DNA of 64,000 nucleotides from Halomonas campaniensis (GCF_014193375.1 NZ_JACHZF010000010.1:1-64000); one strand, 5' to 3'. Numbered from the stretch's first letter, positions 1-10,348 are shown. Translations and numbers: made by a program. Notes: generated from the letters alone by a model not told the origin.

Positions 1-612
1 TTCGTGCTGGTGATCGGCGGCATCTACCTGGGGGTGTTCACGCCCACCGAGGCGGCCGGCATCGGCGCCATGGGCGCCTTCCTGATCGCCCTGATTCGCC
101 GCGCGCTGACGCCGCGGGTGCTGATGGCGGTGCTGATGGACACGGTGCGGACCACGGCGATGCTGTTCGCGGTGGTGCTGACGGCGCTGATCTTCGCCAA
201 CTTCGTCAACCGGGCCGGGCTGCCCAATGACCTGCTGGCGCTGGTCAACGGGCTGAACGTGGCGCCCTTCGTGGTGATCCTGACGATCATCGCCATCTAC
301 GTGGTGCTGGGCTGCGTGTTCGAGAGCATGTCGATGCTGCTGCTGACGGTGCCGGTGTTCTTCCCGGTGGTGGCGGGGCTGGGCTACGACCTGGTGTGGT
401 TCGGCATCCTGGTGGTGATCGTGATCGAGATCAGCCTGATCACGCCGCCGGTGGGGATGAACGTCTTCGTGCTGCGGGCGGTGCTGCCGGACGTTTCCAC
501 GGGGACGATCTTCCGTGGCGTGACGCCGTTCTGGGTGGCCGGTACGATACGGGCGCTGCTGGTGCTGGTGTTCCCGGCGATCGTGCTGTTCCTGCCCCAG
601 CTGCTCTATTGA
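1..612 (+). CDS. TRAP transporter large permease (DctM family), C-terminal part
   Basis: The reading frame is open from the first base of the window, so the start codon lies upstream and only about 203 residues are visible. The protein is very hydrophobic and carries the DctM-type segments VFTPTEAAGIGAMGAF, FESMSMLLLTVPVFFPV and SLITPPVGMNVFVL. DctM is the 12-13-helix permease that moves organic acids or related solutes with a Na+ gradient, together with a small DctQ subunit and a periplasmic binding protein. Those partners would lie off the left edge, so the substrate cannot be named. A strong terminator follows about 90 bases after the stop. The family call is firm. Confidence 0.9.
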   Translation, partial: FVLVIGGIYLGVFTPTEAAGIGAMGAFLIALIRRALTPRVLMAVLMDTVRTTAMLFAVVLTALIFANFVNRAGLPNDLLALVNGLNVAPFVVILTIIAIYVVLGCVFESMSMLLLTVPVFFPVVAGLGYDLVWFGILVVIVIEISLITPPVGMNVFVLRAVLPDVSTGTIFRGVTPFWVAGTIRALLVLVFPAIVLFLPQLLY

Positions 613-697
613 GGGCCGACCGTGGCGCCGGGTCGCAGCAGCGCGCGGCTGCATAAGCGACACCATTTATAGATTTGAAATCTTTGAAGTGTATCAA

Positions 698-741
698 GAA
701 GCCCCCGGTTTGACCTCGGTCAAACCGGGGGCTTCTCCTTT
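698..741 (+). terminator. Intrinsic terminator after the TRAP permease gene
   Basis: Perfect 18-bp inverted arms at 698-715 and 718-735 (GAAGCCCCCGGTTTGACC and its complement) meet across a 2-base centre, so the real loop is probably 4-6 bases. A short pyrimidine tail (TCCTTT) follows. It ends the TRAP operon and separates it from the small gene at 793. Confidence 0.85.
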
Positions 742-792
742 CCACTAAGCTGACAGCATGCCATGAAGTGATACCAGAGAAAGGAGAGCGTT

Positions 793-1197
793 ATGGAGAG
801 GCTGTCAGATTATATTCAGGGCGAGCGGGTCGTTCGCGAGCTGCGCCGCCACGCCCCCGAGGCGCTCGAGCAACTGGCCCGGGACCTGGAGCAGCCGCTC
901 AGTCCGCCGCTGGAGAAGGCGGTGGCGCGCAGCCTGGACGACCGTCGGGTGGCCGACTTCCGCTCCTCCGAGGTGCTGATGCCGGCGATGATGACCACCT
1001 TCGCGGTGGACCCGGCGGCCATCGCCGAGGCGGAGCTGGCCGGGCTCGAGGAGCGATGCAACCGCTGCTCCGAGGTGGGCCGCTGCTGGCAGGCGATGCG
1101 CGCCTTCTCCGAGGCCGAGGCGTGCCGCGGCTTCTGCCCCAACGCCGAGGCCTTCATGGGCCGCGGGGACCGGGAGGCCGAACCGGCGACGGCATAA
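793..1197 (+). CDS. Small Cys-rich protein, probable DUF6455 family
   Basis: A 134-residue soluble protein whose start is fixed by the strong Shine-Dalgarno AAAGGAGAG seven bases upstream of the ATG. The N-terminal half is charged and helical. The C-terminal third holds a cysteine cluster, RCNRCSEVGRCW followed by ACRGFCPN, which resembles the DUF6455 signature (CxxC, then C and FCPN). No signal peptide or membrane segment is seen. The spacing of cysteines suggests a metal- or redox-binding fold, but no function is established for the family. It stands alone between a terminator and the convergent paaZ gene. The family assignment is from memory of the motif and is moderate. Confidence 0.65.
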   Translation: MERLSDYIQGERVVRELRRHAPEALEQLARDLEQPLSPPLEKAVARSLDDRRVADFRSSEVLMPAMMTTFAVDPAAIAEAELAGLEERCNRCSEVGRCWQAMRAFSEAEACRGFCPNAEAFMGRGDREAEPATA

Positions 1198-1208
1198 GAC
1201 GCAGGAGG

Positions 1209-1238
1209 CCGCACCCAGCCTCTCTCGGCTGGGCGCGG
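1209..1238 (+). terminator. Probable terminator after the Cys-rich gene
   Basis: Twelve-base arms CCGCACCCAGCC (1209-1220) and GGCTGGGCGCGG (1227-1238), with one mismatch and a 6-base loop, lie 11 bases after the stop codon. There is no clear T tract, so efficiency is uncertain. A second GC palindrome (around 1290-1310) lies nearer the convergent paaZ end. Confidence 0.5.
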
Positions 1239-1335
1239 TCGTCGCATGTAGGGGAGTCGTCGAATGGGATGGTGGGTAGGCCGGGGCCGGGGCCGCGGCC
1301 CCGGCAGGCGGCTTGGCAGGGAGCGCTGGTGGCGA

Positions 1336-3378
1336 CTACTGTCGCTTCGCCACCAGGGTCAGGATGTCATAGCTGGCCACCAGCTCGTCGTGCTGGTTGG
1401 TGACCGCCACGTCCCACATGACCACGCCCTGGGGGTGCCCCTCGGGAGAGGTACGGCCCTGGTCGATCTTGCGCTTGCAGGTGAGGCGCGCACGGATGGT
1501 GTCGCCGATGGCGACCGGGGTGATGAACCGCAGGGTGTCGAGGCCGTAGTTGGCCAGCACGGGGCCCTCGCCCGGGTAGACGAACAGGCCGGCGGCGGCG
1601 GAGAGCACGAAGTAGCCGTGGGCGATGCGCTGGCCGAACTGGGTCTCCTTGGCGGCGATCTCGTCGAAGTGCATGTAGAAGTGGTCGCCGGAGAGGCAGC
1701 CGAAGTTGACGATGTCGGCTTCGGTGACGGTGCGGCGATGGGTCAGCAGGGACTCGCCCACCTGCAGGTCGTCGAAGTGGCGACGGAAGGGGTGAATATC
1801 GTGTTCGATCACCCGGGCGCCACGCACGTATTCACGGGTCACCGCGGCGACCATGGTGGGCGAGCCCTGGATGGCGGTGCGCTGCAGGTAGTGATGCACC
1901 GCGCGGATGCCGCCGAGCTCTTCCCCGCCGCCGGCGCGACCGGGGCCGCCGTGCTTGAGCATCGGCAGCGGTGAGCCGTGCCCGGTGGACTCCCTGGACG
2001 CTTCGGCGTCGAGGATATGCAGGCGGCCATGCTGGGCGGCCAGTACCGGGATCATCTCGGCGGCGATGGCCGGGTCCCGGGTGGTCAGGGTGGTGACCAG
2101 GCTGCCCTTGCCCTTGGCGGCGAGGGCCAGGGCCTCGTCGATGCCGTGGTAGGGCATCAGGGTCGTCACCGGGCCGAAGGCCTCGATGTCGTGGGCGCCG
2201 CCATCGTTCAACGGGTTGCGGTTGACCAGCAGGTGGGGGGCGATATAGGCGCCGTTCTCCACGCCTTCCCCCACGGGCTTGAGGCCCTCGGCACGCCCAT
2301 AGACGCATTCGCTGGTGGCCAGCAGGCGTTCGATGGCGTCCGTGACGTCACGGAGCTGGTCCCGGGAGGCGAGCGCGCCCATGCGCACGCCCTCCTCGGC
2401 CGGATTGCCGAAGGTGATCTTGTCCAGGCGCTCCGTGAGGCGTTCGACCAGGGCATCCAGCCGTTCGGCCGGCACCAGCACGCGACGGATGGCGGTACAT
2501 TTCTGGCCGGCCTTGGCGGTCATCTCCTTCACCACTTCCCTGGCGAAGATATCGAACTCGTCGTCCTCCGGCGTGACGTCCGGGGCCATGATGGCGCTGT
2601 TGAGAGAATCCGCTTCGGCATTGAAGGGGATGCTCTTCGCCATGATGTTGGGGTGGCTCTTGAGCTTCAGGGCGGTGCTGGCAGAGCCGGTGAAGGTGAC
2701 GAAGTCCTGCTCTTCCAGCCGGTCCAGCAGGTCGCCGGTGCCGCCGATGACCAGCTGCAGGGCCCCCTCGGGCAGCAGGCCGGAGTCGTTGATGACGCGC
2801 ACGGCGGCTTCCGTGAGGTAGCTGGTGGCGGTCGCCGGCTTGACGATGCAGGGCATGCCCGCCAGGAAGGCCGGGGCGAACTTCTCCAGCATCCCCCAGA
2901 TGGGGAAGTTGAAGGCGTTGATGTGCACGGAAACACCGCGGCGGGGCACCAGGATATGGGTGCCGTTGAAGTGGTTATCCTTGCCCAGCTGGGTCACGGG
3001 CCCTTCATGGGCCACGTTGCCGGAGGGCAGCTCCTTGCGGCCGGTGGAGGCGTAGGTGAACAGGGTGCCGAAGCCGCCGTCGATGTCGATCCAGGAATCG
3101 GCTCTGGTGCAGCCGGTATGATGAGAGATCGCGTAGAGCTCATCCTTGCGGCCCTGGATGTAGATGGCCAGTTCCTTGAGGATGGCGGCCCGCTGCTGGA
3201 AGTCCAGCGCCAGGAGGTTCCTTACGCCGATGCGGCGGGCGTAGTCGACCGCCTGGGCGAAGTCGATGGCTTCCTCATGGGTATGGGCAACGGTATCGCC
3301 GTTGACGGCGCTGGGCAGCGCCCTGGCGGGCGTTTCCCCCAGCCACTGGCCGGCAATGAAACTCTGAAGGACGGACAT
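1336..3378 (-). CDS. paaZ: Bifunctional oxepin-CoA hydrolase / 3-oxo-5,6-dehydrosuberyl-CoA semialdehyde dehydrogenase
   Basis: PaaZ opens the seven-membered oxepin-CoA ring with its C-terminal hydratase domain and oxidises the resulting aldehyde with NADP+ in its N-terminal domain. The 680 residues match the full-length fused enzyme (E. coli 681). Residues 1-510 are an aldehyde dehydrogenase with general base Glu255 (NAEADSLN) and nucleophile Cys294 ([10 protein letters not shown]), one position off E. coli numbering. Residues from about 540 are a MaoC/hot-dog hydratase with the [15 protein letters not shown] segment holding the Asp and His of the active site. It is the last gene of the paa run, 112 bases after paaE, with a hairpin in the gap that may adjust its expression. 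Confidence 0.97.
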   Translation of the reverse strand: MSVLQSFIAGQWLGETPARALPSAVNGDTVAHTHEEAIDFAQAVDYARRIGVRNLLALDFQQRAAILKELAIYIQGRKDELYAISHHTGCTRADSWIDIDGGFGTLFTYASTGRKELPSGNVAHEGPVTQLGKDNHFNGTHILVPRRGVSVHINAFNFPIWGMLEKFAPAFLAGMPCIVKPATATSYLTEAAVRVINDSGLLPEGALQLVIGGTGDLLDRLEEQDFVTFTGSASTALKLKSHPNIMAKSIPFNAEADSLNSAIMAPDVTPEDDEFDIFAREVVKEMTAKAGQKCTAIRRVLVPAERLDALVERLTERLDKITFGNPAEEGVRMGALASRDQLRDVTDAIERLLATSECVYGRAEGLKPVGEGVENGAYIAPHLLVNRNPLNDGGAHDIEAFGPVTTLMPYHGIDEALALAAKGKGSLVTTLTTRDPAIAAEMIPVLAAQHGRLHILDAEASRESTGHGSPLPMLKHGGPGRAGGGEELGGIRAVHHYLQRTAIQGSPTMVAAVTREYVRGARVIEHDIHPFRRHFDDLQVGESLLTHRRTVTEADIVNFGCLSGDHFYMHFDEIAAKETQFGQRIAHGYFVLSAAAGLFVYPGEGPVLANYGLDTLRFITPVAIGDTIRARLTCKRKIDQGRTSPEGHPQGVVMWDVAVTNQHDELVASYDILTLVAKRQ

Positions 3379-3408
3379 CAGGTGTTCTCCCAGTGAAAAG
3401 TGTGGGCC

Positions 3409-3432
3409 GGTGACTCACGTCGGTGAGTCACC
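3409..3432. promoter_or_regulatory. Perfect inverted repeat between paaE and paaZ
   Basis: Arms GGTGACTCAC (3409-3418) and GTGAGTCACC (3423-3432) flank a 4-base loop, 31 bases upstream of the paaZ start. No T tract follows on the minus strand, so it is not a classical terminator. It could be a processing or stabilising hairpin that sets the PaaZ to PaaABCDE ratio, or a protein-binding dyad. Confidence 0.6.
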
Positions 3433-3490
3433 CTGACTAGAGCGGGGCGCAATGGGGGCGCATCGAGAGGGACGGGTGGCTCGGCCAGGC

Positions 3491-4588
3491 TCAGCGCTGA
3501 TCGAAATCGAGCGTCACTTCATCGGAAAGGGGATGAGCCTGGCAGCTCAGCACATAGCCCGCTTCGATCTCATGCTTCTCCAGGCCGTGGGTCACGTCCA
3601 TGTCGACTTCGCCGACGACCAGCTTGCACTTGCAGGTGGAGCAGACGCCCGCCTTGCAGGAGTAGGGAAGGTCCATGCCGTTGGCAATGCCGGCGTCCAG
3701 GATGTTCTCGCCCACCGTGGCCAGGTCGAACATCACCGAGCGGCCATCGGCGACCACGGTGACCTTGCTGGTCTTCTCCTCACCGTATTCCGCGATGCGC
3801 TGCTGTGCCTTCTCGAGCATCTTCCTGGAGTCTGCCGCGGAGTTGGCGAAGAGTTCGTAATGGATCTGCTCATTGCTAAGGCCCTCGAGGCGGAAGCCAT
3901 GGGAGACTTCAGCCATCATGGCCTCGGGGCCGCAGATAAAGGCCTCGTCGGTATTCCTGATATCGATCAGGCCGCTCTTCTGCAGGGCATAGCCTTTCCT
4001 GTTGTCGATGATGCCGTTAAGAAGGTCTGCTCCCTGATCCTCGTAGTTCATGATGTTGATCCACTGGAAGCGGTCCAGGTGGCGGTTCTTCACGAAGCTC
4101 AGCTCATCCTTGAACATGACCGAGTTGCTGCGGCGGTTGCCGTAGATCAGTGTCACCCTGCTCTCGGGCTCCATGTCGAGCACCGACTTGATGATGGACA
4201 GGATCGGTGTGATGCCGGAACCCGCGGCAATGCACATGTAGCGCTTGGCGTTCCCGGGATCTAGCGGGGTATGGAAGTTCCCCTGGGGCGGCATGACATC
4301 GATCTCCATGCCGCGCTTGAAATGGTCGTTGGCGAAGTTGGAGAACACTCCGTTCTTGACGCGCTTTATCCCGACGCGCATGTGCCCGTCATTGACGCCG
4401 GAGCAGATGGAGTAGGAGCGGCGCACCTCCTCTCCCTCGATTCGGGTCCGCAGCGTCAGGAACTGGCCCTGAATGAAGTTGAAGGTTTCCTTCAGCTCAT
4501 CGGGAACATCGAAGGTCACGCGGATGGCGGTATCTGTTTCCGGCTGGACGTCGGCGATTCTCAACGTATAGAAGTTCGTGTCAGACAT
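3491..4588 (-). CDS. paaE: 1,2-phenylacetyl-CoA epoxidase, reductase subunit
   Basis: PaaE passes electrons from NAD(P)H through FAD and a plant-type [2Fe-2S] cluster to the di-iron PaaA oxygenase. The 365-residue protein begins with an FAD-binding barrel (RRSYSICSG, about residues 57-65), continues with a nucleotide-binding domain (AAGSGITPILS) and ends in a ferredoxin domain with CKAGVCSTCKCK and a later Cys in SCQAHP, giving the four cluster ligands. I chose the ATG at 4588 because MSDTNFYTLRIADV matches PaaE N-termini. The in-frame upstream extension overlaps the end of paaD and has no support. Only eight bases separate paaD from this start, so translation is probably coupled. Confidence 0.96.
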   Translation of the reverse strand: MSDTNFYTLRIADVQPETDTAIRVTFDVPDELKETFNFIQGQFLTLRTRIEGEEVRRSYSICSGVNDGHMRVGIKRVKNGVFSNFANDHFKRGMEIDVMPPQGNFHTPLDPGNAKRYMCIAAGSGITPILSIIKSVLDMEPESRVTLIYGNRRSNSVMFKDELSFVKNRHLDRFQWINIMNYEDQGADLLNGIIDNRKGYALQKSGLIDIRNTDEAFICGPEAMMAEVSHGFRLEGLSNEQIHYELFANSAADSRKMLEKAQQRIAEYGEEKTSKVTVVADGRSVMFDLATVGENILDAGIANGMDLPYSCKAGVCSTCKCKLVVGEVDMDVTHGLEKHEIEAGYVLSCQAHPLSDEVTLDFDQR

Positions 4589-4596
4589 CACGTAGC

Positions 4597-5136
4597 CTAT
4601 ATTTTCTTGAAATAATCGAAGGTCTCCCTGCATGCCTGGCACTGGAACAGTGCCTTGCAGGCAGTGGAGCCGAATTCGCTGAGGAGTCGTGTATCACTCG
4701 AGCCACAATGCGGGCACAGTGCATGGGCATCCGGTGTCAGGCCGTCCTCGGTGGCATCGGCATCTTCCGGGGGGGCGACCCCATAGTTACGCAGTTTTCG
4801 ACGCCCCTCCGGCGACATCCATTCGGAACTCCAGGCCGGTGATAGCTGAACCTTGACTTCATGGCTGCTGTAGCCTTTTGCGCTCAGGGCAGCCGCGATA
4901 TCTTCGGTAATGGTATCCATTGCCGGGCAGCCGGAATAGGTCGGTGTTATGGTCACGATAATGTGTTCACCCCGACGCTCGATATCACGCAGGATCCCGA
5001 GATCCCAGATGCTCAACACCGGTATTTCAGGATCCTTGACCTCATCGAGCAGATCCCAGAGCGCCCTGACCTCGGACGCGTCACGCTGTCTCAGCCGGTG
5101 GTAATGTTCTTCCGGCATCAATGAAATTGCACTCAT
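4597..5136 (-). CDS. paaD: Phenylacetyl-CoA epoxidase maturation factor
   Basis: PaaD is needed to make an active PaaABCE epoxidase and is thought to assist iron-sulfur or di-iron assembly. The 179 residues contain an N-terminal MIP18/DUF59 domain with the hallmark DPEIPVLSIWDLGI and the conserved SGCPAMDTI, whose Cys is the likely cluster-transfer residue. A C-terminal zinc-ribbon-like tail has CPHCGS, ACKALFQCQAC and FDYFKK. Length and both halves fit PaaD (E. coli about 165 residues). It lies between paaC and paaE with gaps of 21 and 8 bases, in the conserved paaABCDE order. Confidence 0.96.
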   Translation of the reverse strand: MSAISLMPEEHYHRLRQRDASEVRALWDLLDEVKDPEIPVLSIWDLGILRDIERRGEHIIVTITPTYSGCPAMDTITEDIAAALSAKGYSSHEVKVQLSPAWSSEWMSPEGRRKLRNYGVAPPEDADATEDGLTPDAHALCPHCGSSDTRLLSEFGSTACKALFQCQACRETFDYFKKI

Positions 5137-5157
5137 GATCGGGCACCCGTTACGCGG

Positions 5158-5922
5158 TTACCACTGGCAGCCAGGGTAGGAGCGGTGTACGAACTGCATT
5201 TCCGTCAGCAGGTGGCCCAGGTTCTCGGTGTGATAGCCGATGCGCCCACCGCGCACTGCCCAGCCATCTTCCGGCACGCTCAGGGTCGCTTCCGTGAGGA
5301 TGCTGCTGACCTGCCGATGCCACTCGTCACGCAGCCTGGTGGTGTCGACGGCAATGCCGCTGTCGGCCAGCAGTCGCTCGGTCTCGTCCATCTCGAACAT
5401 CTCGTGGGTGTATCCCCACAGGCTGTCCAGTGCGGCCTGGGTGCGTCGATGACTCTCTTCGGTGCCATCGCCCAGACGCAGCACCCAGTCCCGGCTTCGG
5501 CGCAGGTGATAGCGGCTCTCCTTGATCGCCTTGGCGGCGATGGCGGCCAGGGTATCGTCCCTGGACTCGGCGAGCTGGGGCAGCAGCAGGTTGTAGTAGA
5601 CATCGATGAGCAGCTGGCGAACCTGGGAGTAGGCAAAGTCTCCCCTCGGCATCTCCATCAGCAGCAGGTTCTGGTACTGACGGTCGTCGCGCATGTAGGC
5701 GAAGTCGTCCTCGGTGCGCCCATCGCTGGCCAGCTCCGACGCATAGCCGTAGAACATGCGGGCGCGACCGATGTAGTCCAGCGCCACGTTGGCATAGGCG
5801 ATGTCTTCCTCCAGGAAGGGGCCATGACTGACCCATTCGGAGATTCGGTGACCCAGGACGTTGGCGTCATCGCCCAGGCGAACCGCATATTCGAGGGTGG
5901 CATCCTTGAGGGTATCACTCAT
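5158..5922 (-). CDS. paaC: 1,2-phenylacetyl-CoA epoxidase, structural subunit C
   Basis: PaaC is the ferritin-like partner that pairs with PaaA in the epoxidase core but carries no active metal site. The 254-residue protein is all-helical, with typical segments IGRARMFYGYA, LLMEMPRGDFAY and ESRYHLRRSRDW. The ATG at 5922 gives the normal N-terminus (MSDTLKDATLEYAVRLGDDA) and has AGGAG eight bases upstream. The longer in-frame extension would run into paaB and is rejected. The gap to paaB is 19 bases. Confidence 0.96.
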   Translation of the reverse strand: MSDTLKDATLEYAVRLGDDANVLGHRISEWVSHGPFLEEDIAYANVALDYIGRARMFYGYASELASDGRTEDDFAYMRDDRQYQNLLLMEMPRGDFAYSQVRQLLIDVYYNLLLPQLAESRDDTLAAIAAKAIKESRYHLRRSRDWVLRLGDGTEESHRRTQAALDSLWGYTHEMFEMDETERLLADSGIAVDTTRLRDEWHRQVSSILTEATLSVPEDGWAVRGGRIGYHTENLGHLLTEMQFVHRSYPGCQW

Positions 5923-5941
5923 TACGTAGTCTCCTGAGCGG

Positions 5942-6229
5942 CTACATGTTGTTGACGGCATCGGGGAGTTCGTAATAAGTCGCGTGCCGATAGGGTTTGT
6001 CATCGTTGGGATCGAAGAAGTCTTCCGCGTCGTCTTCCTGTGAGGCGCAGATGTCGCTTGACTTGACCACCCAGATGCTTACGCCTTCGCTGCGTCGGGT
6101 ATAGACATCTCGGGCATACTCCAGCGCCTGTTCGTGGTCTTCGGAGTGCAGGCTGCCGACATGCTTGTGGTCGAGCCCGCGCTTGGAGCGGATAAAGACC
6201 TCAAAGAGTTCCAGGGCGTTGTCTTGCAT
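5942..6229 (-). CDS. paaB: 1,2-phenylacetyl-CoA epoxidase subunit B
   Basis: PaaB is a small accessory subunit that bridges PaaA-PaaC dimers in the epoxidase. The 95 residues carry the family pattern ELFEVFIRSKRGLDHKHVGS near the start and a C-terminal PYRHATYYELPD, at the normal length for the family. It lies 12 bases after paaA and 19 before paaC, as expected for a stoichiometric complex translated from one mRNA. Confidence 0.96.
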   Translation of the reverse strand: MQDNALELFEVFIRSKRGLDHKHVGSLHSEDHEQALEYARDVYTRRSEGVSIWVVKSSDICASQEDDAEDFFDPNDDKPYRHATYYELPDAVNNM

Positions 6230-6241
6230 GACGATAACTCC

Positions 6242-7198
6242 TCAGGCGGCTTCGGTGTGCTTGGCTTGTTTCTTGGCGTTGTAGGCAGCCAGCGCTTCAC
6301 GCACCCAGGCGCCTTCCTGGTGCGCCTTGATATGGTGCTCCAGGCGCTGACGGTTGCAGTGACCGTTACCGGCGATCACGTTATGGAACTCCTCCCAGTC
6401 GATCTCGCCGCTGTCGTAGTGGCCGCGTTCCTCGTTCCACTTCAGGTCCTTGTCCGGGTGCTCGAGCCCCAGGAATTCGATCTGTGACGCGGTCTGGTCG
6501 ATGAACTTCTGCCGGAGGTCATCGTTGGTCTCGCGCTTGATCTTCCACTCCATGGACTTGGCGGAGTGCGCGGACTCGGAGTCGTGGGGACCGAACATCA
6601 TCAGTGCCGGCCAGTAGAACCGGTTCAGCGCGTCCTGGGCCATGGCCTTCTGTTCGGGACTGCCGTTGACCAGGCTCAGCATGATGTCGTAGCCCTGACG
6701 CTGATGGAAACTCTCTTCCTTGCAGATGCGAATCATGCCGCGGGAGTAGGGGCCATAGGAGGTGCGCTGCAGGGATACCTGGTTGACGATGGCTGCGCCA
6801 TCCACCAGCCAGCCGATCGCCCCCATGTCGGCCCAGGTCAGGGCCGGGTAGTTGAAGATGGAGGCGTACTTGGCCCGGCCGCTCTGCAGTGCCTCGATCA
6901 TCTCGTCGCGGGAGATTCCCAGGGTCTCCGCCGCGCTGTAGAGGTAGAGCCCGTGGCCGGCCTCATCCTGGATCTTCGACAGCAGGATCGCCTTGCGGCG
7001 CAGGGAGGGGGCCCGGGTGAGGAAGTTGCCCTCCGGCTGCATCCCGATGACTTCGGAATGCGCATGCTGGGAGATCTGGCGTATCAGGTTCTTGCGGTAC
7101 TTCTCGGGCATCCAGTCCTTGGGCTCGATCTTCTCTTCAGCCTTGATCTTGTCCATAAACTGCTGTTCTTGAAGAGATAGCTGCTGTTCGGAGGACAT
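6242..7198 (-). CDS. paaA: 1,2-phenylacetyl-CoA epoxidase, catalytic di-iron subunit
   Basis: PaaA holds the non-haem di-iron centre that inserts oxygen across C1-C2 of the phenylacetyl-CoA ring. The 318-residue ferritin-like protein shows ligand motifs [17 protein letters not shown] (E-x2-H) and [12 protein letters not shown] (E-x2-H). The ATG at 7198 is preferred over one five codons upstream because GGAGAG lies seven bases before it. It starts the paaABCDE block, 126 bases after paaK, in an AT-richer gap with an inverted repeat, so it may have its own promoter. Confidence 0.97.
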   Translation of the reverse strand: MSSEQQLSLQEQQFMDKIKAEEKIEPKDWMPEKYRKNLIRQISQHAHSEVIGMQPEGNFLTRAPSLRRKAILLSKIQDEAGHGLYLYSAAETLGISRDEMIEALQSGRAKYASIFNYPALTWADMGAIGWLVDGAAIVNQVSLQRTSYGPYSRGMIRICKEESFHQRQGYDIMLSLVNGSPEQKAMAQDALNRFYWPALMMFGPHDSESAHSAKSMEWKIKRETNDDLRQKFIDQTASQIEFLGLEHPDKDLKWNEERGHYDSGEIDWEEFHNVIAGNGHCNRQRLEHHIKAHQEGAWVREALAAYNAKKQAKHTEAA

Positions 7199-7274
7199 CG
7201 TGACACTCTCCATTGTTGGATTTGAGCCTGTGCTGCTCGAGCTGTCAGCTCAGCATAGCAGATAGACCGTAAAA

Positions 7275-7315
7275 GCGACACGATAAACAAGATCCAAAAG
7301 TTTAATCTGTGTCGC
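7275..7315. promoter_or_regulatory. Spaced inverted repeat in the paaK-paaA gap
   Basis: GCGACAC (7275-7281) and GTGTCGC (7309-7315) are perfect inverted 7-base arms separated by 27 bases of AT-rich sequence, in the only sizeable gap inside the paa run. The gap also holds a TATGCT -10-like hexamer on the minus strand. This could be an operator for a separate paaA promoter. The bases do not match the PaaX box I know, so the bound factor is unknown. Confidence 0.4.
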
Positions 7316-7324
7316 AATTGTCGA

Positions 7325-8638
7325 TCAGCGCAGGTCCTTGACGCGCCTGGCCTTGCCGACGGAGCGCATGACCTCCTCCACGCCGCAGACATCGACCTGG
7401 GTGCTGATGCCCACGTAGGTCTTGATGGCGTGCTGCAGGTGCTTGCCCAGCTGCTCGCAGGTCACCGGGTCCCGGGCCACGTCGTTGCTGCATGCCTCGA
7501 CGCGGACCCGGACCATGTCCATGTTGCCCTGGCGGGTGACCTCGATCTCGTAGTGGGGGGAGAGCTGCTCGATCTTGAGCAGCTGCTCCTCGATCTGGGT
7601 CGGGAAGACGTTGACCCCGCGGATGATCAGCATGTCGTCGCTGCGGCCGGTGATCTTGTCGATGCGGCGCATGGGACGCGCGGTGCCCGGCAGCAGGCGG
7701 GTGAGGTCGCGGGTGCGGTAGCGGATCACTGGCAGCGCCTCCTTGGTGAGGGTGGTGAAGACCAGCTCGCCATACTCGCCGTCCGGCAACACCTCGCCGG
7801 TGACCGGGTCGATGATCTCGGGGTAGAAGTGGTCCTCCCAGATGGTCGGGCCATCCTTGGTCTCCAGGCACTCCATGCCCACCCCCGGCCCCATCACCTC
7901 GGAGAGGCCGTAGATGTCCAGGGCGTCGATGCCCAGGCGCCGCTCCAGCGCCAGGCGCATGTCGTTGGTCCAGGGCTCGGCGCCGAAGATGCCGGCGCGC
8001 AGCGGCAGCTGGTGCGGGTCGATGCCCTGGCGCTCCATCTCGTCGGCGATGTTGAGCATGTAGGAGGGGGTGACCATGATGATGTCCGGCTGGAAGTCGC
8101 GGATCAGCTGGACCTGCTTCTCGGTCTGGCCGCCGGACATCGGGATCACCGCGCAGCCCAGGCGCTCGGCGCCGTAGTGGGCGCCGAGCCCGCCGGTGAA
8201 CAGGCCGTAGCCGTAGGCCACGTGCACCTTGTCGTTGCGGGTGCCGCCGGCGGCACGGATGGAGCGGGCCACCACGTCGGCCCAGGTGTCGATGTCACGC
8301 TGGGTGTAGCCCACCACGGTGGGCTGGCCGGTGGTGCCGCTGGAGGCGTGGACCCGCACGATCTCGCTCATCGGCGTGGCGAACATGCCGAAGGGGTAGT
8401 GGTCGCGCAGGTCGGCCTTGGTGGTGAAGGGGAGCTTGCCTAGGTCCTCGAGGCTCCTGACATCCTCGGGGTGCACGCCGGCGCGGTCGAAGGAGTCGCG
8501 ATAGAAGGGCACGTTGTCGTAGGCGTGCTTGAGGCTCCACTGCAGGCGCTGGACCTGGGTGGCGCGCAGCTCGTCGAGGCTGGCGGTCTCCAGGGGGTCG
8601 AGGCTGGCGGTGTCGATACGCTTCACGGTCTGGTTCAT
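7325..8638 (-). CDS. paaK: Phenylacetate-CoA ligase
   Basis: PaaK activates phenylacetate with ATP and CoA to phenylacetyl-CoA, the committed cytoplasmic entry step and the source of the pathway inducer. The 437 residues have the adenylate-forming core SSGTTGQPTVVGYT (about 99-112), GAEPWTNDMR, the LSEVMGPGVGMEC substrate/AMP segment and the hinge YRTRDLTRL, with the C-terminal lid domain complete. Length is normal (E. coli 437). It follows paaJ by 40 bases in the upper minus-strand run. Confidence 0.97.
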   Translation of the reverse strand: MNQTVKRIDTASLDPLETASLDELRATQVQRLQWSLKHAYDNVPFYRDSFDRAGVHPEDVRSLEDLGKLPFTTKADLRDHYPFGMFATPMSEIVRVHASSGTTGQPTVVGYTQRDIDTWADVVARSIRAAGGTRNDKVHVAYGYGLFTGGLGAHYGAERLGCAVIPMSGGQTEKQVQLIRDFQPDIIMVTPSYMLNIADEMERQGIDPHQLPLRAGIFGAEPWTNDMRLALERRLGIDALDIYGLSEVMGPGVGMECLETKDGPTIWEDHFYPEIIDPVTGEVLPDGEYGELVFTTLTKEALPVIRYRTRDLTRLLPGTARPMRRIDKITGRSDDMLIIRGVNVFPTQIEEQLLKIEQLSPHYEIEVTRQGNMDMVRVRVEACSNDVARDPVTCEQLGKHLQHAIKTYVGISTQVDVCGVEEVMRSVGKARRVKDLR

Positions 8639-8678
8639 CGGGAATCTCCGGTCGCAGGGGATGTTGTTGTGCGCTGTC

Positions 8679-9880
<1,202 letters not shown>

Positions 9881-9884
<4 letters not shown>

Positions 9885-10348
9885 GCTTGGCTCTCTGCGG
9901 CGGTCTCTTCCAGGCGGCGAACGGTGCCGCGGATCTTGTAGGAGCGGCCGCGGAACAGGGCGACCTCATCGCCGTGCTGGTTGCGCACGGTGATGTCGTA
10001 GATACCGGTGCGGCCGCGGCGGCTGCGCTCCTCGGCGGTGGCGGTGAGCACGTCGCCGAGCTGGCCCGGGCCCAGGTAGTCGATGCTGCAGCCCGACGCC
10101 ACGGTGGCCTCGTCATAGCTGTTGCAGGCGAAGGCGAAGGCGGAGTCCGCCAGGGTGAAGATGAAGCCGCCGTGGCAGTGGCCGTGGCCCTGCACCATCT
10201 CCTCGCGCACGGTCATGGTCAGCACGGCGCGCCCCGGGGCCACGCTCTCGATGCGCATGCCCAGGCCCCGGCTGGCGTTGTCGCGGGAGAACATGGCGTC
10301 GGCGCAGGCCTCGGCCAGCTGCTGGGGGCTCAGATCGCGATCAGTCAT
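9881..10348 (-). CDS. paaI: Phenylacetyl-CoA-pathway thioesterase (hot-dog fold)
   Basis: PaaI hydrolyses hydroxyphenylacetyl-CoA and similar dead-end thioesters, so that CoA is not trapped. The 155-residue hot-dog protein has the conserved [22 protein letters not shown] helix, with the catalytic Asp near residue 68, and the [20 protein letters not shown] strand region. It overlaps paaH by eight bases and paaJ by four, so the three are translationally linked. Length matches the family (about 140-155). Confidence 0.95.

Noticed and set aside
1278..1310. GC-rich palindrome near the paaZ end as a terminator
   Set aside because: It is low-complexity G/C sequence without a T tract; a paaZ terminator may lie here but I cannot define it.
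1978..3396. 472-codon plus-strand frame over paaZ
   Set aside because: Shadow of paaZ; no domain, and composition typical of the complement of a high-GC gene.
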